From: Hepsetus odoe
Taxonomy: Eukaryota > Chordata > Actinopteri > Characiformes > Hepsetidae
NCBI GenBank assembly: GCA_017165825.1
Contig: CM029384.1
Coordinates: forward strand, 16,989,282-17,053,281
Direction of reading: 5' to 3'
Length of the DNA: 64,000 nucleotides
The notes beneath the pieces were generated by a model. The model was not told where the DNA came from. It saw only the letters and a program-made list of their open reading frames with translations, and made no database searches. Position 1 is the first letter of the stretch. Each line of letters starts with the position of its first letter. Position numbers and translations under genes: made by a program. Of this stretch, positions 1 through 10,706 are shown piece by piece.

Positions 1-1932
1 TCTTTGCTTTTATTTTACTGAAAACAGCTGTTCTAGGCATTCTCTGCCTGGGACAAAATGTGAAACCCATTTTATAATTTTTTTTGTTTTTAAATTTAGA
101 CAAAGACAATTATTGAATTCCCCTTCCAGTCTTAATGCCAGCACAGTTGGCATCGGTGGGGTGCCAACTCAGTGTGCCATGCCGTGCCAGCGGTGTGGTG
201 CTGTGCCGTTGGCGGGTAAACAGTGTGCAAAGCACTGCAGCGTGTTCACCCTACGCAGCACCCTCATGGGGAGAGCGTCACTTGGTACGGCACACAGCTG
301 AGGACCCATTTGTTGTTCTGACAGTTGCTGGTGGGTTGAAATGAGATGGTCTTGATGGTAAGTCTGCTGCATGGAGCTTGAATGCTCTGCCCTCTGACCT
401 TAAATAAGCTGGCCAACACCTGAGCCCTGTTTCAGTAATACAGATGTTTTAAGTGGGTTTTATAAGCCCATGTTGTTGATGAGCACTATGTTTCTGTTGA
501 CCTGGACCTATTAAAAAATTTTCCTAACAAAACTGCAGACTGAATCTCAATCACATCAGGGAAATATAAATCAAATAAACCATTTGATTCATTTTTCTAG
601 CAATGTGATGGATGTTTGTCCTTTTAAAGGTAACAATGTTTCTAACACCTATATGCAAATTAATTGTGTTCTGATTGGCTGTTATGGTATCTACCTTATT
701 AAAAAAGCAGCAGGTAATTATAATGGTACGTTCCAGCTGGACTGATACGTCAAAATTATGATTGGAATGCACCCTGAAGTCTGTTTTCTTTGTGACTGTT
801 GTCAAGTGGCATTGCTAACGGCCAACCTGGGTAGAACTGGCATGGCTTGCAAGCCACACATTCCCACCACACAAAAAAATTCATAAATAAAACATGGGAA
901 ATGGATCTAACTTGTACTGGAACACAATTAAGTCAGGCTTGATCCCATTCCCAGCTCTGGCTTCCTATTTCTAAGTTAAAAGAAATGCATCATAAGTAAA
1001 CGATGTGGTTCTTGTGATGTCACAATAACAGGACATTTAAAACATATATGGATTCTAAAAAATTATTTGGCATTAAGAATGAAAGAGATATTATATGATT
1101 TTTTTTTTCAAACCCTTTTTCTCATATGTGCCCTAAATGTCTTTAATTTTTAACTTACATTGTTTAACAGTGAAAGGTTTATTATTACTTGTTACTATTA
1201 CTTGTTTACCTAAAGACATCAAGACAACTACACCTGCTGTCCACATGCACACAAACATGCAGACGCATGTCCTTGCTGCCTCAGACATGATGCCTCTGTG
1301 CATTTACCGCACCCCAGACATGGCTGTTAATTTTTCTGGAACCCCTGGGCTAGATTCCTGCCTAGCGTTTTTTCCACTATGCTTCCCTCCACTGTTGCCA
1401 GCTGTTGGGATGGCAGACAGCTGCATGAGCGGCGGAACTAATCTCAGCTGTCATGCGGCTTTACTGGCTGAGTGAAGGAGGAGGAGGGGCTACAAACTGC
1501 TGTATAGACAGGAGTTTGACATGGAGGGGAGGGGCTAATCACTCTTGCAGCTGTCCTTATAGGCTACTACCATAATTATGCTTAAGCACCACTGAGTCCA
1601 TAACAGTTCAAGACTGCTTGTCTTAACTAAGACATTATCATTTGAGTATCTATGGTCTTAGTAGGCCTGCAAATAAAACATGAGGACCATTCCATCATTG
1701 GCTGGATGGATTTTGTAACACATGTAAAGCTGCAGTTGCATTTACAGCTTTATAAAAACAAAGCAAGCATGTGGTGAAGGCCATAATCAGACTGAGGCTT
1801 AAATCTATTTTGCATAGAACCATGAATATAAAGGCTTGGGTCACAGAGCTAGAGAATAAAGCAGTTATGTCATCCACTACAGGAAGCCAATGTTATTACA
1901 TCGCATATATTATATGTTATTATATTAGATAT
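1..1932. other. Upstream intergenic DNA, no gene recognised
   Basis: No exon, RNA gene or known repeat was recognised here. The DNA is mostly AT-rich. A GC-richer patch at about 135-325 has repeated short TGGCAC/GTGCCA-like words, and its overlapping short open frames on both strands look like composition effects. A second GC-richer patch (about 1290-1560) contains GGAGGGGCT-type words; it could be regulatory or part of an old repeat, but nothing decides this. Confidence 0.5.
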
Positions 1933-2170
1933 CAAGTCAAGTCAAGTAGGATTTTATTGTCATTTCAGCCATATACACGGTACATAGTGAAACAAAATAA
2001 CGTTCCTCCAGGACCCTGGTACTACACATAGGACAACATCAGACACAACACAAGACACAAGACAACATAAGACGAGACAAGACAACAAGTGCAGACAACA
2101 GACAGCACCACAGACATTCAGTGCCCTCATCCGTCAGTGGTCTGCAGTGTTATGGAACAAACACTGGTTT
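1933..2170 (-). mobile_element. 3' end of an L2/CR1-type LINE, severely 5'-truncated
   Basis: This matches the 3' untranslated end of the larger LINE at 27352-30738 and the + strand copy at 21846-22325. Shared features are a terminal CAAGTCAAGTC run, a poly(A)-signal-like tract, the word TTCCTCCAGGACCCTGG and a degenerate ACAAGACAC-rich stretch. Only the non-coding 3' end remains, the usual outcome of target-primed reverse transcription stopping early. Confidence 0.85.
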
Positions 2171-3836
2171 ACTATATGTGTAGTAAACCATCTGCTACCA
2201 CATCTATATTTATATTTTATTTCTATATTCATATTTTTCAGATGTACAAATGATATTCTCAAGAATGTGCAGTATGTTTTCCCTATGTGAAATGTTTTAT
2301 CTGCAATACTTACCTATTCTACATAGTACAGTATAAAAGTTTATATAGTATACAGTGTATGGAAGATTTTCTATTGTACTGTTTAGTACTAGTGTTTCAT
2401 CCTAATAGAGCCAATATAGTACTTTATGTCAAATTTGTATTATGGTTATTTCGTATGCTTTTCTGTCTGTCTGAGCAATTGTGACAAACAATTTCCTTCA
2501 GGATCGATAAAAGTGTTCTGATTCTTATTCTGGTTTAATCAGGTGCAAACACATTGCACATTTTACTGCAGTTAGTTCCACTAAACAAACTGATCGTTTG
2601 AGAAATGACATTTTGCTTAGTTTAGTTATTACTTGCTTAATGCTTCAGCTAACTTAGAGTAGATTTCCTCTGTAGCACATCCAAAAGCTGAAAATGGACA
2701 AATTAGTTTACTCTCATAAAATATTATTTTAGGTCGTATTCTAGTTCAGAATCTGGCTTTTCTCAGAAGCAAGATTTATGACTGAGAAGGAACAACCAGA
2801 CAGGTTGATTTTATGAACAGGAAACATTCCAGCAAATTAAATACTTTTTACGGGTTAACTTGACCAAACAATACAGGTTCATCTGGCAAATACAAACAAA
2901 AACTTGGCTTGAAATCATAGCAATTTCATAGCCAAACATTTTGGGGAAACAAACTGCTAAAATGAATGCATATATATTGATACATTGTTGATTACATATT
3001 GATACAATTATCTGGTCTTCTTTGCCTTTCCTCCCGTTGTTTACTAATGTAACATTAGTGGTCATTTTGAGGTCATGTATTATACAGAATATGGCTGGAT
3101 GACCTGCAGTGCTCACCCATCATGATGTTATTTGTGATAACGCTTTAGATCTCATGTTCTGTTGCTGCAGACTATACTAGTATGCCTTGTTTTTTTCTTT
3201 TCATTCAGACTCATTGACTTTACTGAGTAAGCACTGTGGCAGCTGCTTGTATAGGGCTTGTATGGGTTAATTTTGTGGCTTGCTGCTGGCTATCCTGTAT
3301 TAGTTGTGCTGTGCATGGGCAAGAAGTCGAAATGAATGCAGGACTAATTGTATCCCTTTTAGAAATGCATTCAAAGAGATCTCCAAAGCTGGAGCGTCAA
3401 AGAACAGAAGAGAGCAATTTAAAGAAAAGAAAGTGTAAGGTGATCTATCCTGTGGCCAGGTTGTGAACATTGTTTACATACATACATTTCTGAAGAAATA
3501 GCCTTGGGATGGCACCTATAGTTTAACTTAAGGTGGACTGAGTGCAGTTTTCTGGCAGAGTGTGACTAAATCATGCAATATGACTAAATCTGAAATAGAG
3601 TAGTGTCTTGCATCTAGCAACTAACTATGTCACTATAAACTGTTGCAAATATTATGGGTGGGTATAAATGATATAATACAATCATACACTATTATACACT
3701 GTTTTGTATAAACGATATAATATTTAAGATACTTTGGATTGTTTTTTTACTCAATTAAGATTTTTACGGTGGTCAAAAATGATCCTTTTTTCTGAAAGCA
3801 TGGCCCAATTTTATGTACATAATTGAAATAATCTGT
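2171..3836. other. AT-rich intergenic DNA with a short LINE-tail remnant
   Basis: No gene was seen. At about 2486-2535 the words TTTCCTTCAGGATCGATAAA and TTCTGATTCTTATTCTG resemble the 3' tail and terminal short repeat of fish LINEs ending in 'gggatcaataaagt' plus a microsatellite. It is too short to classify. A small inverted repeat ACTAATGT/ACATTAGT lies near 3043-3059. Confidence 0.4.
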
Positions 3837-3970
3837 CCCTGCGATAGGTTGGCGACCTGTCCAGGGTGTGTCACCGTCCTTCACCCTGTGTGAGCTGGGA
3901 TGGACTCCAGCACCCCCCTGCGACCCTAATTAGGACAAGTGGCCCAGAAAATAACTGACTGACTGACTGA
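3837..3970 (+). mobile_element. SINE family C tail, 5'-truncated
   Basis: The copy has GGCGACCTGTCCAGGGTG, then CTGTGTGAGCTGGGATGGAC, CTGCGACCCTAATTAGGAC and a terminal (GACT)n run. The same tail ends the full-length copy at 63103-63470. The tRNA-like head and central body are missing. Confidence 0.8.
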
Positions 3971-5922
3971 AATGATCTGATGTGTCCTTTTTGATTTGCT
4001 CATTGTGGAACGATTCTGCAAATGGACAGAAAATGTTCCTATTGCTCTCTCTAGTGGTTGGTTTTGAAAATGCTGAAAAGTGGAGTCCCATAAAACCAAT
4101 GAACATAAAAACCGCTGTCACCCTCCTCATGAAGATCAGTGTAGAAATTAGTTCCAACCTGCATTAAACAATTTGCCCCCAATTCCACCACTCCATGCCC
4201 CATCCATAATGCTGATTCGGGACTGGGACAGTTCATTTGCTGGAAGGAATGTGGCACTTTGTGTTTGATATTATATCCAGTTATTTAATGTAATTTAAAC
4301 CCCAGCAACAGTCACTTTCCATATTAGATCATGTTTTCTCATGGTTCATTGTGGGTTTATTCTCAAGAATCTTTATTCACTGATGGATTTGGGAACATTT
4401 GGGACCATAGAAATCCCCAGCCTCAGACACTGTCCAGTCTGAATAGCTAGTGCTTTTCAATCCTGTTAGTGCACTTTTAGTCATAATGGTATGCAAAAAC
4501 AATTTCCCAGAGAGATTTTCAGCTATACATCAAACTTTCTCATTCAGCCAGATAATAACCCCAAAGTTGAATATTGTCCCATTGCAATGTCCCTCAGATC
4601 TTTCTGGACAGGCTTAACTTTCCCCTTTGGTTTTCTGGTTAAACTGGAAGGTTCTGCGTTGTGAAATGTGCCAGGGATTATACTGAAACCACAGTATTCA
4701 TCAACATGTAGATAAAAAGTTATATCATGGAAAATGTATTCAAAATTCAAAATGGTTTTGAGAAGCATTCAGTCTTCTGGAACAGTGCATCAGCTTTGGA
4801 TCTGTTTGCAATGCTGCAGCAATATGAGCCCAACAGAAAACTGATCAATAGGTGCAGGTTGGTTAGTTCTGCCTAAGGGAGACTAAACATGGAGAAGCAA
4901 CATTTTGCTAATATGCTGCTCTTGAATGGAAACAGCCGAGTATTAGAAGAGCTCCAGCACTAGACGCTTTCAAAACCAGACTGAAAACCTTTGACCAGCC
5001 TTTTAGCTAAGCTTAATTCACTCTCGGCTCTCTCATATTTCTATCCTGAACACAGCTCCTTATCCTGATGGCAGATATTCTTAAAATACGGTTGTTAAAA
5101 TGCGTTATTTATGTCAATACTTTTCTTTTTGGTTTGTGATTTTCCTGTTCCAACAATCCTGATTCAATTAACCAGCTCTTTACTAAGCTTTGATGGAATA
5201 TTGCACTCAAATCCAGTACAGAGGCCTCGTTTTGACCTTCAATCCACTATACAAAGCAGCATTTGTGTTCTAAAGGACCCTACCATTTTTTTGTCTTTCT
5301 ATAAATGTGGGTATCATTATGCATCTAAGACCATTTTCCCATCTTCTCTATATCAGGACATTTAGTTACTGTATAAATCTGGCAATTGCAGAACAAACGA
5401 CCATTGCTCTAATGGGCTGTGATCTGTTCAAAGAGAACATGCATGCACTAAATTACTCATTCAGCGTTAAGGGGCGGGGCTAGATAACATTATCTGTGAC
5501 GTCACAAGAAGAATTATTTTCTAAACAGGCTGAATTTTTACCTGTGTTGCATGGGCTGTATGGACTGAATGATGATGGGAATAAAACATAAAACAAAACT
5601 ATTTTTTCTGATGTTAACAAAATGAGAGAAAATATATTTTTAAAATATGGGCCATGTCCCATATCATGTCCATGGTTGATCTCAAACTCTGTATTTCCTT
5701 GTGTTGTTATAATAATATAATAAGCTCGGCTAAATGTTCTCAACAAGGTATTCTGGTTTCACATATTGTACAATGATGTTATATTGTATATATTACATAT
5801 CATGAGGCGTTATGATTAGATTAATGGATTAAGGCTAGAGTTAAAGGGTGGTGTAATAAAAAATCAAGGTAGAAAAATGATATCGCTGCTCCTTTAACAC
5901 ACAACGACTTCAACAAGTACCG

Positions 5923-5925
<3 letters not shown>
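3971..5925. other. Intergenic DNA upstream of rab26, nothing recognised
   Basis: Short open frames here show no recognisable domain and no exon-like splice context. The DNA is AT-rich with runs of poly(A/T). No RNA gene or clear repeat was identified. Confidence 0.5.

Positions 5926-5971
<46 letters not shown>
5926..5971. repeat. (CT)n microsatellite
   Basis: A 46-bp perfect CT tract about 340 bp before the rab26 start codon. It is complementary to the GA tract at 6041-6083, so the two could pair on one strand. Confidence 0.97.
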
Positions 5972-5973
<2 letters not shown>

Positions 5974-6033
5974 ATTTTATGCTGTGATCGCGCTCGGGAT
6001 TGAGGATGAGAGCAGGTGCTGGGAGTGTGTGAG

Positions 6034-6040
<7 letters not shown>

Positions 6041-6083
<43 letters not shown>
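6041..6083. repeat. (GA)n microsatellite
   Basis: A 43-bp perfect GA tract following a short TGTGAG-rich stretch, about 225 bp upstream of the rab26 ATG. It is the complementary partner of the CT tract 69 bp upstream. Confidence 0.97.
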
Positions 6084-6085
<2 letters not shown>

Positions 6086-6307
6086 TGGGAGTGTGTTTTG
6101 GTTGTAAGCTCGTCTACCTGTTCGCGTCAGCACTAAAGTGGTCGTAAAGTCCCCCTCCCGTCCAGACGCGCTCCGATGGCCGCTGATCTGGCGTGCAGGT
6201 GAACGACACCTGGTCGGGGATTCGTCTTTGCGCGCACAGCGATCGCTCTGCTTTTCTGTCGATCAGACGCTTCTTTTCCCACTTTTTTGGTCCCGAGTTG
6301 TGCCGCT
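6084..6307 (+). promoter_or_regulatory. rab26: Likely rab26 5' UTR / proximal promoter
   Basis: This stretch is clearly richer in G+C and CpG than the flanks and runs straight into coding exon 1, as expected for a CpG-island-type promoter. I see no convincing TATA box. The transcription start cannot be placed from sequence alone. No in-frame ATG precedes the chosen start in the coding frame. Confidence 0.5.
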
Positions 6308-6484
6308 ATGTCAAGGAAAAAGGCGTCGAAGGGAAAGAGCAGCAGCGGCAGCCCGTCCGCGTCAAAGGAGGGCGGCCGCGCGGCTCGGAGCGGCGTGGTG
6401 CCCGGAGTGCAGGCCAGCGGGGTGGTCCACCCCAGCAGACCCCCCGTCAGCAGCAGCAGCGAGTTCTACGACATCGCCTTCAAG
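6308..6484 (+). CDS. rab26: rab26 coding exon 1 (N-terminal extension)
   Basis: Rab26 is a small Rab-family GTPase linked in mammals to secretory granule and synaptic vesicle traffic and to vesicle targeting to autophagosomes. This exon gives 59 residues: it starts MSRKKASK, continues as a Ser/Gly/Pro/Ala-rich low-complexity stretch and ends SEFYDIAFK, where the GTPase fold begins. The MSRKK start and the F-Y-D-(I/V)-A-F-K junction are characteristic of vertebrate RAB26; the relative RAB37 has a different, shorter N-terminus. The ATG at 6308 is the first in frame. The exon ends on a full codon (phase 0) at a GTGAGT donor. Its G+C content is far above the surrounding intron. The exon carries no GTP-binding motif; those begin in exon 2, about 11.3 kb downstream. 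Confidence 0.93.
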
Positions 6485-6593
6485 GTGAGTGTTGAAGCTC
6501 ACTCGGCCATCCGGACCCACTTTCTTGTGCATGTGTTAAAGCAAGTGAATGCATTGCTCGTTTAATTCAGAGCAGTCTGTGCAGGAGGTCCTT

Positions 6594-7036
6594 CAAGTGA
6601 AGTGAAAGTGTCCACACAGCACAACCCTGAAGACAACGAAATGCTTTCTCTGCATATGATCCATGCACACAGTGGAGCAGAGGGAAGCCATATACCCAGC
6701 GCCCGGGGAGCAGTGCTGGAGACAGTGTGTTGCTCAAGAGCGCCTTATGACAACCAGCTGGCGCGGGACGCAAACCCACATCCTTCAGATCAGGGCGTCT
6801 AGTCCCTAGCCACTGGGTAGCCTTCTGGTGCGGGGCGCAAACCCACATCCTTCAGATCAGGGAGGCGTCTAGTCCCTAGTCACTGGGTAGCCTTCTGGTG
6901 CGGGGCGCAAACCCACATCCTTCAGATCATGGCGTCTAGTCCCTAGTCACTGGGTAGCCTATGGGTGCGGGATGCAAACCCACAACATTCAGATTATGGG
7001 GTCTATTCCTTAAATTCCTAGGACACCGCTGCCCCC
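6594..7036 (-). mobile_element. SINE family A with tandemly amplified head
   Basis: Read on the - strand, the head is near 7030 (GGGGGCAGCGGTGTCC) and the 3' end CACTTTCACTT lies near 6600. Between about 6763 and 7027 the tRNA-like head segment occurs four times in tandem (units near 6763, 6830, 6900 and 6967; period 67, 70 and 67 bp). Units 1-3 are nearly identical and unit 4 is more diverged. Ordinary copies elsewhere in the window have a single head. Confidence 0.88.
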
Positions 7037-7119
7037 TTAAAAGGGCTTCAGTTCAGTTCTGCCTGGAGCAGAACACAACAGCTTTGCTTACAGACAGAGT
7101 GACAGTAAAGCAGATTGAG

Positions 7120-7265
7120 AAGTGTACTGTGGTTAAAGGTTGTGGGTTCAAGTCCCAGACCAGTAGGTTACCCTGAGATACCCTTTGGTAAGGCAGCATC
7201 CCCAGTTTTGTTCCCTGAGCACTGTATGTATGGCTGCCCACTGCTACACTTAGTTGTAATGGGAG
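7120..7265 (+). mobile_element. SINE family A, partial
   Basis: A B-box-like GGTTCAAGTCCC follows GGTTGTGGGTTC, then CCAGTAGGTTACCCTGAGAT. The 5' part of the head and the terminal CACTTTCACTT are missing or diverged. Confidence 0.75.
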
Positions 7266-7667
7266 GGATGAGTTTATGATAATTTAGACACTTTATCTTC
7301 TATTTCAGTGTCACATGAAAGATCTGGGAGATCTATGCAGATAATGAAGAGCTATAAGTCATGCCGGACATAAGTAGGATGTTAAGTATGACATCATGAC
7401 AGATAAAGACAGTATGAGCACTAGGCAGGATCACTCTGCCAAGAAACAATTACGGTGTTTGTGCAGGGTTTGGCAGTCAGCCTAATTAAACTAGACTGTT
7501 TTCTTTTCGTATGCGACTTTTCTGTACCTAGAACAGTGTAAAGCAAGAACGATTGTGCATGGTGATTTGATGTACAGCAGTTTCATCACAGTGCTGCTTA
7601 AAATACTGAACCATACCACAAAAGATTTAAAATGGAAAAAAAGTAAAGATAGCTATACCCTGTCCTT
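7266..7667. other. rab26 intron 1, nothing recognised
   Basis: AT-rich single-copy-looking DNA without a recognisable exon or repeat. Confidence 0.45.
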
Positions 7668-7872
7668 TAAAACACACCACAGCACTCCACACCACAGCAC
7701 CACTTTTCAATGCTTTTAACCCATCAAACAGCAGGTGACAGCCATTCATCCAGCACCCAGGGAGCAGTGCTGGGGAGGTATTATGCTCAAAGGTAACCTA
7801 GTGGTATAGGACTCCAACTCATAACATTCCTACTAATGGGTCTAGATATGAAGTGACCACTGCCGCAATGGA
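7668..7872 (-). mobile_element. SINE family A, diverged
   Basis: Family A landmarks in reverse orientation: TTTTAACCCATCAAACAGCA, CAGCACCCAGGGAGCAGTG, TGCTCAAAGGTAACCTA and CACTGCCGC at the head. It is strongly diverged. Confidence 0.7.
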
Positions 7873-7954
7873 CAGAGACAGTGTTCTGCTAGTTGCTTGC
7901 ATTTCCAAGGTAAAGGCTGTGCTATGGACAACTAAATTCCAGTTATGACTTTTA

Positions 7955-8024
7955 TTTCATACTGGTCAGAGACTTTTAAATCATGGAGCCTAGTTACTAA
8001 TCACTAGGCCACCACTGCCCCTGA
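7955..8024 (-). mobile_element. SINE family A head fragment
   Basis: It contains CTAATCACTAGGCCACC and ACTGCCCC, the reverse complement of the family A head. Only about 70 bp remain, about 80 bp beyond the previous copy. Confidence 0.65.
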
Positions 8025-8849
8025 AGATGTAAAATACACCTTACAATTAGATGTACATTATCAGGCTAATGAAACACAGCATCGTCCCACAGCCACAGTA
8101 TGGGAACCATTGTGCTTGTTGCTCTGTAATGTGCAGTTGTTCTCATGCCTGAGACTGTGATTGCACTTGTCAGAGAGACCCACTGCTTGGGTTGATAAGC
8201 ACGATTGATGCGTGCTGAGTATTTGTTACCTACACTGTGGGTGAATGCACGAGTTAGATAAAGGCGCTTTGGGTTAGGATAATCACATATTTGCGTAAAC
8301 GCTCGCCCCATACCATGCTTTACCCGATCCGCAGGTGCAGTTTCACAGCACACATGCGACAGCTGTGTCAACACATATCGTTGATGGCAGGTGACCTGAA
8401 GCGGTCAGCCCATGTCAACAATGAAGCAGGAAAGGATAAAACACATTTACAACACTAAGTGCAGATCACTATTGGAGCTGTTGGATGTTTACTGCCACCA
8501 CTGGGTCTGTACCCAGTGGTGGCAGGGAACCATTGGCTGATGGTGCTCCATTATTTGTAATGTTCCGTCATAATAGATCTTATAATGGAACCATGATGCA
8601 AACTAGATTGACATATTTTTTAATGGTTATAGTGCAGTTAATGACAGTGACTGAAAACATATTTATAGTAGAAGCCTTCATCATTGGCTTCTAAGTTAAT
8701 AAGTCTGTTTTGTAATAAGTGCAGGGAAGTGCATTCAGTTTTTTTGTCACAGATGTGATTGATTAGGTTTCAAATTGCTGTAAAATCCCTTTGAAGGGAT
8801 TGTGTACAATTTAATAAATGGGTTTGGTTCAGGTGATCTATTTTGTCTA
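8025..8849. other. rab26 intron 1, unclassified, with one strong hairpin
   Basis: The segment at about 8060-8400 is GC-richer than the surrounding intron but contains no convincing exon. The notable structure is the inverted repeat at 8492-8525, listed separately. Confidence 0.45.
8492..8525. repeat. Perfect 15-bp inverted repeat with 4-nt loop
   Basis: CTGCCACCACTGGGT (8492-8506) is followed by CTGT (8507-8510) and the exact reverse complement ACCCAGTGGTGGCAG (8511-8525). No gene or T-tract terminator context is evident. It could be the end of a palindromic element or a chance or slippage product. Confidence 0.9.
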
Positions 8850-9003
8850 GCAGTTTTTAAAGCAAGCCTTGTCACAAAGCAGCTTTATAGATGCAGAGCT
8901 GCACTGAGCGAAGGGGAAGGGAAGGAGACAATAGAATTAGGAAGAAACCTTGAAAGGAACCAGCACTCAGAAAGAGGAACTCATGCCGTTGAATCAGGAT
9001 AGT
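8850..9003 (+). mobile_element. Dispersed teleost repeat (CAAAGCAGCTTTA type)
   Basis: The words CAAAGCAGCTTTATAGA, GGAAGAAACCTTGAAAGGA and ACCAGCACTCAGAAAG match, from memory, a widespread fish interspersed repeat with the order 'caaagcagctttacag ... gaagaaaccttgagaggaacc'. I cannot name its class with certainty. The short open frame across it is not a gene. Confidence 0.55.
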
Positions 9004-9930
9004 ACACTTGCACACATGGCTTAGAGGAAAAATAAAAGAGTTTAAGTGAAAATAGCTTTTTTTTTCTTAGTAATTTTTCATACTTTTACTTTTACAAAGA
9101 AGGGAATGTGTCTGAGGTCACTGAGTGTTTGATGATAATCGGTGGGGTCAGGAGGCAAACATGATATTGGTAACTCTGATGGTAGCCAAAAAAGGACAGT
9201 CACTACACTTTCAAAAATCATGGAAAAACATGAATGTTGTCTTTTAACAATGCATTAAATAGTATGATGAATTGTTCTAAAACTGTACTGCTATGACCCA
9301 AGTGGTGAAAAAAATATTTTTTTCAACAAAAATTAACAATGAAAAGTGATTGGTCAGAATAAAGCTGGACATTATTGTCTGTTGTTAATTATTCCATTAA
9401 TATTTTGTAAAATATTGGGTGTTGTTAATTGTGCTCATAGGCAGCAATATTCATTTTGTCTTACATAATATCAATATTTTCAAATGAGGGAAGACATAAA
9501 TAGGTTTGCTCAGATTATCGCAGACAGGTCTTTAACCTTAGGCTGAAGGGTTAGTGTTAAACAATCAAAAGTGCCAAGAATAATTTTCTGCATTTTTTCT
9601 GTGCTTAAAGTTAAGAATATGTTGAATAATTTCTGAAATAGCAAGTATGCTCAGCCCTATTTAAACAATTTAACAAGGCTTTGTCAGTGTGTGTTAAATC
9701 TGAGAAATGTGTCAAAACATGCTACTATCACAGCCTAATCACAGCATGGTCCTGATTAAAGTCTCCTTTCTGGGAATTGACCAACCCACAATCCACCCAC
9801 AATATGTCGCTGTCCAAGGTACCATATCCTAAAGGTAGATAAAGATCCAATATGACTTATCTTTAAATGTGAACATTTTGATATCAGTAGCTGGTGTGGT
9901 GCTCTTAGACAGCAGTAACTGCAACTTAAC
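9004..9930. other. rab26 intron 1, nothing recognised
   Basis: AT-rich DNA with poly(T) runs. No exon, RNA gene or clear repeat was seen. Confidence 0.45.
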
Positions 9931-10260
9931 ATTTCCAGTAACTGTTGATAAATCCTGCACATCGTCTTGGAGGAATTTCAGCCCATTCCTCTTTTCAGAA
10001 TAGCTTCAACTCAGTGATGTTGATTGGTTTTCTCCCATGAATGGTTTGCTGCAGATCCATCCATTACATTTCTGTTGGGTTAAGGTCCAAACTGTGACCT
10101 TCCAATTCCAAAACATAATTTTTTCTGAAAAGACTTGTGTTCTTAGGATTGTTTTCTTCATGTGCACGGTCCCTGTATTGTTCTTCCTTTTGAAATTCAG
10201 TTCATTGACAGATGTTTTGATCAGGAGAGCATTGGACATTAATAGTTCCTGACAGGATTG
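9931..10260. mobile_element. Possible DNA-transposon relic
   Basis: Words such as CTTGGAGGAATTTCAGCCCA, CAGTGATGTTGATTGGTTTT and TTGGGTTAAGGTC resemble, from memory, a degenerate antisense transposase-like fish repeat. Open frames are short and carry no visible catalytic motif. Treat this as a lead only. Confidence 0.3.
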
Positions 10261-10427
10261 AGCATTTTAGGATGCTCTCCTAAAATAAAATTACTGTCCA
10301 TCTAAAAAATTACCTGGACGTTTACATTAGAATGAATTAGATGAAATTAGATGAATTAGATGAAATTGGCCAATATTTAGTGACCAATGAATATGAAAGT
10401 GGCCAATATTTAAGTTTATGGTTAAAA

Positions 10428-10537
10428 TGAGAAGAGCGCTGTTTGGAGACAGGAGAGAAGCAAGGTTACATCTTTTGGACACGTCCTGAGGAGAAGAAGA
10501 AGAAGAAGAAGAAGAAGAAGAAGAAGAAGAAGAAGAA

Positions 10538-10569
<32 letters not shown>

Positions 10570-10706
10570 ACTTACACTAAATGATCATTTTTACAGAGTT
10601 GTTGGATTTTTTTGGACAGGAAGAAATGGAATGAGGGATGATCTGCTGTGGTGACCCCTAAACAGGAGCAGCCGAAATAAGAAGAAGAAGAAGAAAATAA
10701 ATGAAG
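10428..10706 (+). mobile_element. RTE-type LINE 3' fragment(s) with GAA expansions
   Basis: Two pieces match the 3' ends of the RTE-type copies at 26432, 33185 and 34928. One is GAGAGAAGCAAGGTTACATC with GGACACGTCCTGAGGAG (10455-10495). The other is GATGATCTGCTGTGGTGACC and CCTAAACAGGAGCAGCCGAA (10636-10676) followed by a GAA tail. Between them lie an expanded GAA tract and a 45-bp segment also found beside the RTE copy at 34928. Confidence 0.75.
10490..10570. repeat. (GAA)n microsatellite
   Basis: About 80 bp of nearly pure GAA/AAG repeat, interrupted by one GAG codon-like unit near its 3' end. It probably grew from the short simple-repeat tail of an RTE-type element. Long GAA tracts can form triplex structures. 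Confidence 0.95.

Noticed and set aside
135..344. Possible 3' exon of an upstream gene
   Set aside because: Overlapping frames on both strands and no recognisable protein; the signal looks like GC-rich local composition.
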